NCBI RefSeq assembly: GCF_012927345.1
Contig: NZ_JABBGJ010000007.1
Span: 1-64,000, forward strand
Source: Paraburkholderia polaris
GTDB taxonomy: Bacteria > Pseudomonadota > Gammaproteobacteria > Burkholderiales > Burkholderiaceae
Direction of reading: 5' to 3'
Length of the DNA stretch: 64,000 nt
A program made the position numbers and the translations under genes. How positions within the stretch are numbered: the stretch's first letter is position 1; every line of letters starts with the position of its first letter. A model generated the notes under the pieces. The model worked only from the letters and a program-made list of their open reading frames with translations, had not been told where the DNA came from and made no database searches. Below, piece by piece: positions 62,212 through 64,000 of the stretch.

Positions 62212-62278
62212 ACGGGTAAGGTTGAACCAGTTGGATCGTTGGCTGCGATCGGGGCGCGAAATCACAGGTTAAACGCTT

Positions 62279-63682
62279 CTATCCGGCCACCACGCGGTTG
62301 CGGCCATTGTGCTTGGCCTGGTAAAGTCGCTCATCGGCGACTCGTAAGAGCGTGTCGATCGTGTCGCCGTCGCGGCCGAACTCCGAGATACCAACACTGA
62401 CGGTAACGGCGACGGCTCGCCCGGTTCTGGTATAGAACTCCTCGGTAGCCACGGCGCCCCGGACGCGCTCCGCGATCGAACGCGCGGCGTCTAGCGCGGC
62501 TTTAGGCAGCAGCACCATAAACTCTTCGCCGCCGACCCGCGCCACGCCGTCATAGGGGCGAATGGCATCAAGGCATTTCTGCACGAATCGCTGCAATACC
62601 TCGTCACCCACCTGATGGCCGAAGTTGTCGTTGATCAATTTGAAGTGGTCGAGATCCAGCGCCAGCAGCGAAAACGGCGCACCACCTCGCCTGGCTCGTG
62701 CGATTTCCGCCTCCACTTGCTGGATAAACTCGCGCCGGTTCGCGGCACCCGTCAGCGGATCGGTTGCCGCGAGATGCTCAAGCTTGTGATTGGTGCGTTG
62801 GAGCTCCTGCAGGGCGTTTTCCGTGCGTGTCATCGCCTCGGCGAGGCGAGCCATCAGTTCTTCCTGGCTATAGATCGTCGAAAAGGAGCGCGTCGTGCGA
62901 AACGCTTGAACGACGCCATAACTCAGCAGGAAAAAGCCAGCGGCGAAGATCGCGTGCGCCAGCCACCACATATGATTCCAGGGCTTGCCGATAATGAACG
63001 CGAGAGACGCCAGCGCGAAGGACGTGATCGAGATGCCGTAGATCATCATCAGCGGCGAGCGAATGCGACGCAGCATCAGCACCATGACGTTCAGCGTCGA
63101 GAAGACGAGCGCTCCGCCCTCCATTGAGAGTCGCACTGCGAGGTTGCTCGCAATTGGCGAGTTCGCAATGACGCCGACGACCAGGTCGATCAGGACGAAC
63201 ACGGCGATCCACGTCAGCCACGGGCCCGGCTTCGAGCGCCGCTCGACCGCGTCCGGCGCGCGGTGGTACGAGAGAAGCCCGACCAATAGCAGCACCGACA
63301 TCACCAGACGCGATGCCGGTCCATAGAGCAGAAATAGCCAGATATTATGGTGAGCCATGCCGGTGAACGCGCCGTGCAGCGCATAGACCAGCACAAAGCC
63401 TAGAAAGCCCAGACTCAGCCACCGCAACAGCGGTTCACCCGACGACAGATAACAACGCCAGGTCACATAGGTGACAAACAACCCCTCGAGCGTCGCCGCT
63501 GCGATCGCGATTTCGTGGAACGCGTGGTTTTCGAACTTCAGGCTCGGGTCTTGAAAGAAAGCCAGATAAGCAATCAGATAGGCGGGAATAAGCGCAAAAC
63601 CAACCACCAACAAACCCGAGTAGACCTTGGTCACGATCCCGATGATGCGGGGTGACTCTTCGATTGAGATGGTCGTGCTCAT
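62279..63682 (-). CDS. membrane-bound diguanylate cyclase (GGDEF)
   Basis: Makes cyclic di-GMP; 467 residues. About eight hydrophobic segments form the N-terminal sensor (residues 15-270). A short coiled-coil (MTRTENALQELQRTNHKLEH) and the GGDEF domain (about 310-467) follow. The active-site signature is GGEEF (384-388) and an intact inhibitory site RPYD (375-378) lies five residues upstream, so product feedback is expected. The domain also carries ATDPLTGAANRREF and LDLDHFKLINDNFGH. I chose the ATG at 63682 (MSTTISIEES); the upstream in-frame ATG is not needed. It is convergent with the AraC gene. Confidence 0.93.
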   Translation of the reverse strand: MSTTISIEESPRIIGIVTKVYSGLLVVGFALIPAYLIAYLAFFQDPSLKFENHAFHEIAIAAATLEGLFVTYVTWRCYLSSGEPLLRWLSLGFLGFVLVYALHGAFTGMAHHNIWLFLLYGPASRLVMSVLLLVGLLSYHRAPDAVERRSKPGPWLTWIAVFVLIDLVVGVIANSPIASNLAVRLSMEGGALVFSTLNVMVLMLRRIRSPLMMIYGISITSFALASLAFIIGKPWNHMWWLAHAIFAAGFFLLSYGVVQAFRTTRSFSTIYSQEELMARLAEAMTRTENALQELQRTNHKLEHLAATDPLTGAANRREFIQQVEAEIARARRGGAPFSLLALDLDHFKLINDNFGHQVGDEVLQRFVQKCLDAIRPYDGVARVGGEEFMVLLPKAALDAARSIAERVRGAVATEEFYTRTGRAVAVTVSVGISEFGRDGDTIDTLLRVADERLYQAKHNGRNRVVAG

Positions 63683-64000
63683 GTGCCCGTCTCCGACAAG
63701 ATTACGGTGGTTTTTCGCATCGCCGAGCGATTGACGCGTGAATCTGCTGGCTCGGACACGGCACCATGCCGTTGTGCAGAGGCAAGCATACCGCGCAGCG
63801 GGCGCTTGGGCGACAGTGTGCGACAAAAATCGAACTGCGATTCGTGCTGACGGCACATTGGTCGTGCAATCGACCCCCCACTATGCGGATTGACTACATG
63901 GATTTTCGCGCGTATCGGGAGGCGTTACCTTGCGCGAAATAAGGAACCCGAAGACGAACTCGCCCTGCGTGTTGATCAGGCGGATGTCGCGGCGTCGACG
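63683..64000. other. right-edge region, 318 bp
   Basis: No gene I can support. A minus-strand frame is open from the window edge to a TAG at 63892-63894 (reading DIRLINTQGEFVFGFLIS near its middle) and could be the 3' end of a gene starting outside, but 36 codons are not enough to recognise it. Confidence 0.3.

Noticed and set aside
63892..64000. Partial frame at the right edge, slightly reminiscent of translation initiation factor IF-3
   Set aside because: Only about 36 codons, and the resemblance is to a single generic strand; not supportable.
1..64000. CRISPR arrays, tRNA/rRNA genes, insertion sequences, prophage
   Set aside because: I looked for regularly spaced repeats, cloverleaf-like sequences, transposase motifs and phage structural genes and saw none; the only tandem repeats are coding NHL blades.

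Overview
The window is a 64 kb piece of a high-GC proteobacterial chromosome, most likely Burkholderiales and probably Paraburkholderia. The pointers are the prpC-acnD-prpF order of the methylcitrate cycle, a Burkholderia-type trimeric porin, a four-gene anthranilate dioxygenase cluster laid out like andAcAdAbAa, and many LysR and AraC regulators. The content is metabolic and stress-related. I see no phage, insertion sequence, CRISPR array, rRNA or tRNA.

Layout. 1-5.0 kb: end of the propionate (2-methylcitrate) operon. 5-9 kb: a LysR regulator, divergent carboxylesterase and a porin. 9.1-13.6 kb: AraC regulator plus three-component anthranilate 1,2-dioxygenase. 13.7-23.1 kb: mixed accessory genes (3-hydroxyisobutyrate dehydrogenase-like enzyme, TPR-glycosyltransferase protein, NHL-repeat lipoprotein, methyltransferase, DUF6817 protein, hydrolase, CBS protein) interspersed with decayed fragments: a glyoxalase/LysR deletion scar, a P-loop kinase stub and a frameshifted acetyltransferase. 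23.4-26.9 kb: polyamine module 1 (PotF-like binding protein, PuuB-like oxidase, LysR). 27-32.9 kb: RND efflux operon. 33.2-36.1 kb: two-component pair, a 24-residue membrane peptide and a MAPEG-like protein. 36.3-39.6 kb: polyamine module 2 (second PotF-like protein, agmatine deiminase, LysR). 39.8-47.4 kb: UPF0182, DUF1269, GYD, DUF1993, cupin and DsbA-family proteins, with a glutamine synthetase remnant and a frameshifted methyltransferase. 47.8-52.8 kb: ribose-type sugar ABC transporter plus L-fuconate dehydratase. 53-57.1 kb: Tat-exported molybdenum hydroxylase, its 2Fe-2S subunit, a HiPIP and an aldo/keto reductase. 57.4-64 kb: MFS transporter, serine hydrolase, epoxide-hydrolase-like enzyme with a divergent AraC regulator, and a membrane diguanylate cyclase.

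How the genes work together. The propionate genes convert propionyl-CoA-derived 2-methylcitrate towards pyruvate and succinate. The anthranilate genes turn anthranilate into catechol. Two separately regulated polyamine modules, neither with ABC permease or ATPase genes, flank an efflux pump. The sugar transporter probably imports L-fucose or a related sugar for the dehydratase next to it. Points most worth following up are a roughly 90-bp repeat found twice near stress and signalling genes (22.3 and 35.0 kb), the HiPIP placed immediately before a periplasmic molybdenum hydroxylase, the paired polyamine modules, and helically phased direct repeats upstream of the last AraC gene. I found no convincing candidate for an entirely new multi-gene defence or mobile system.
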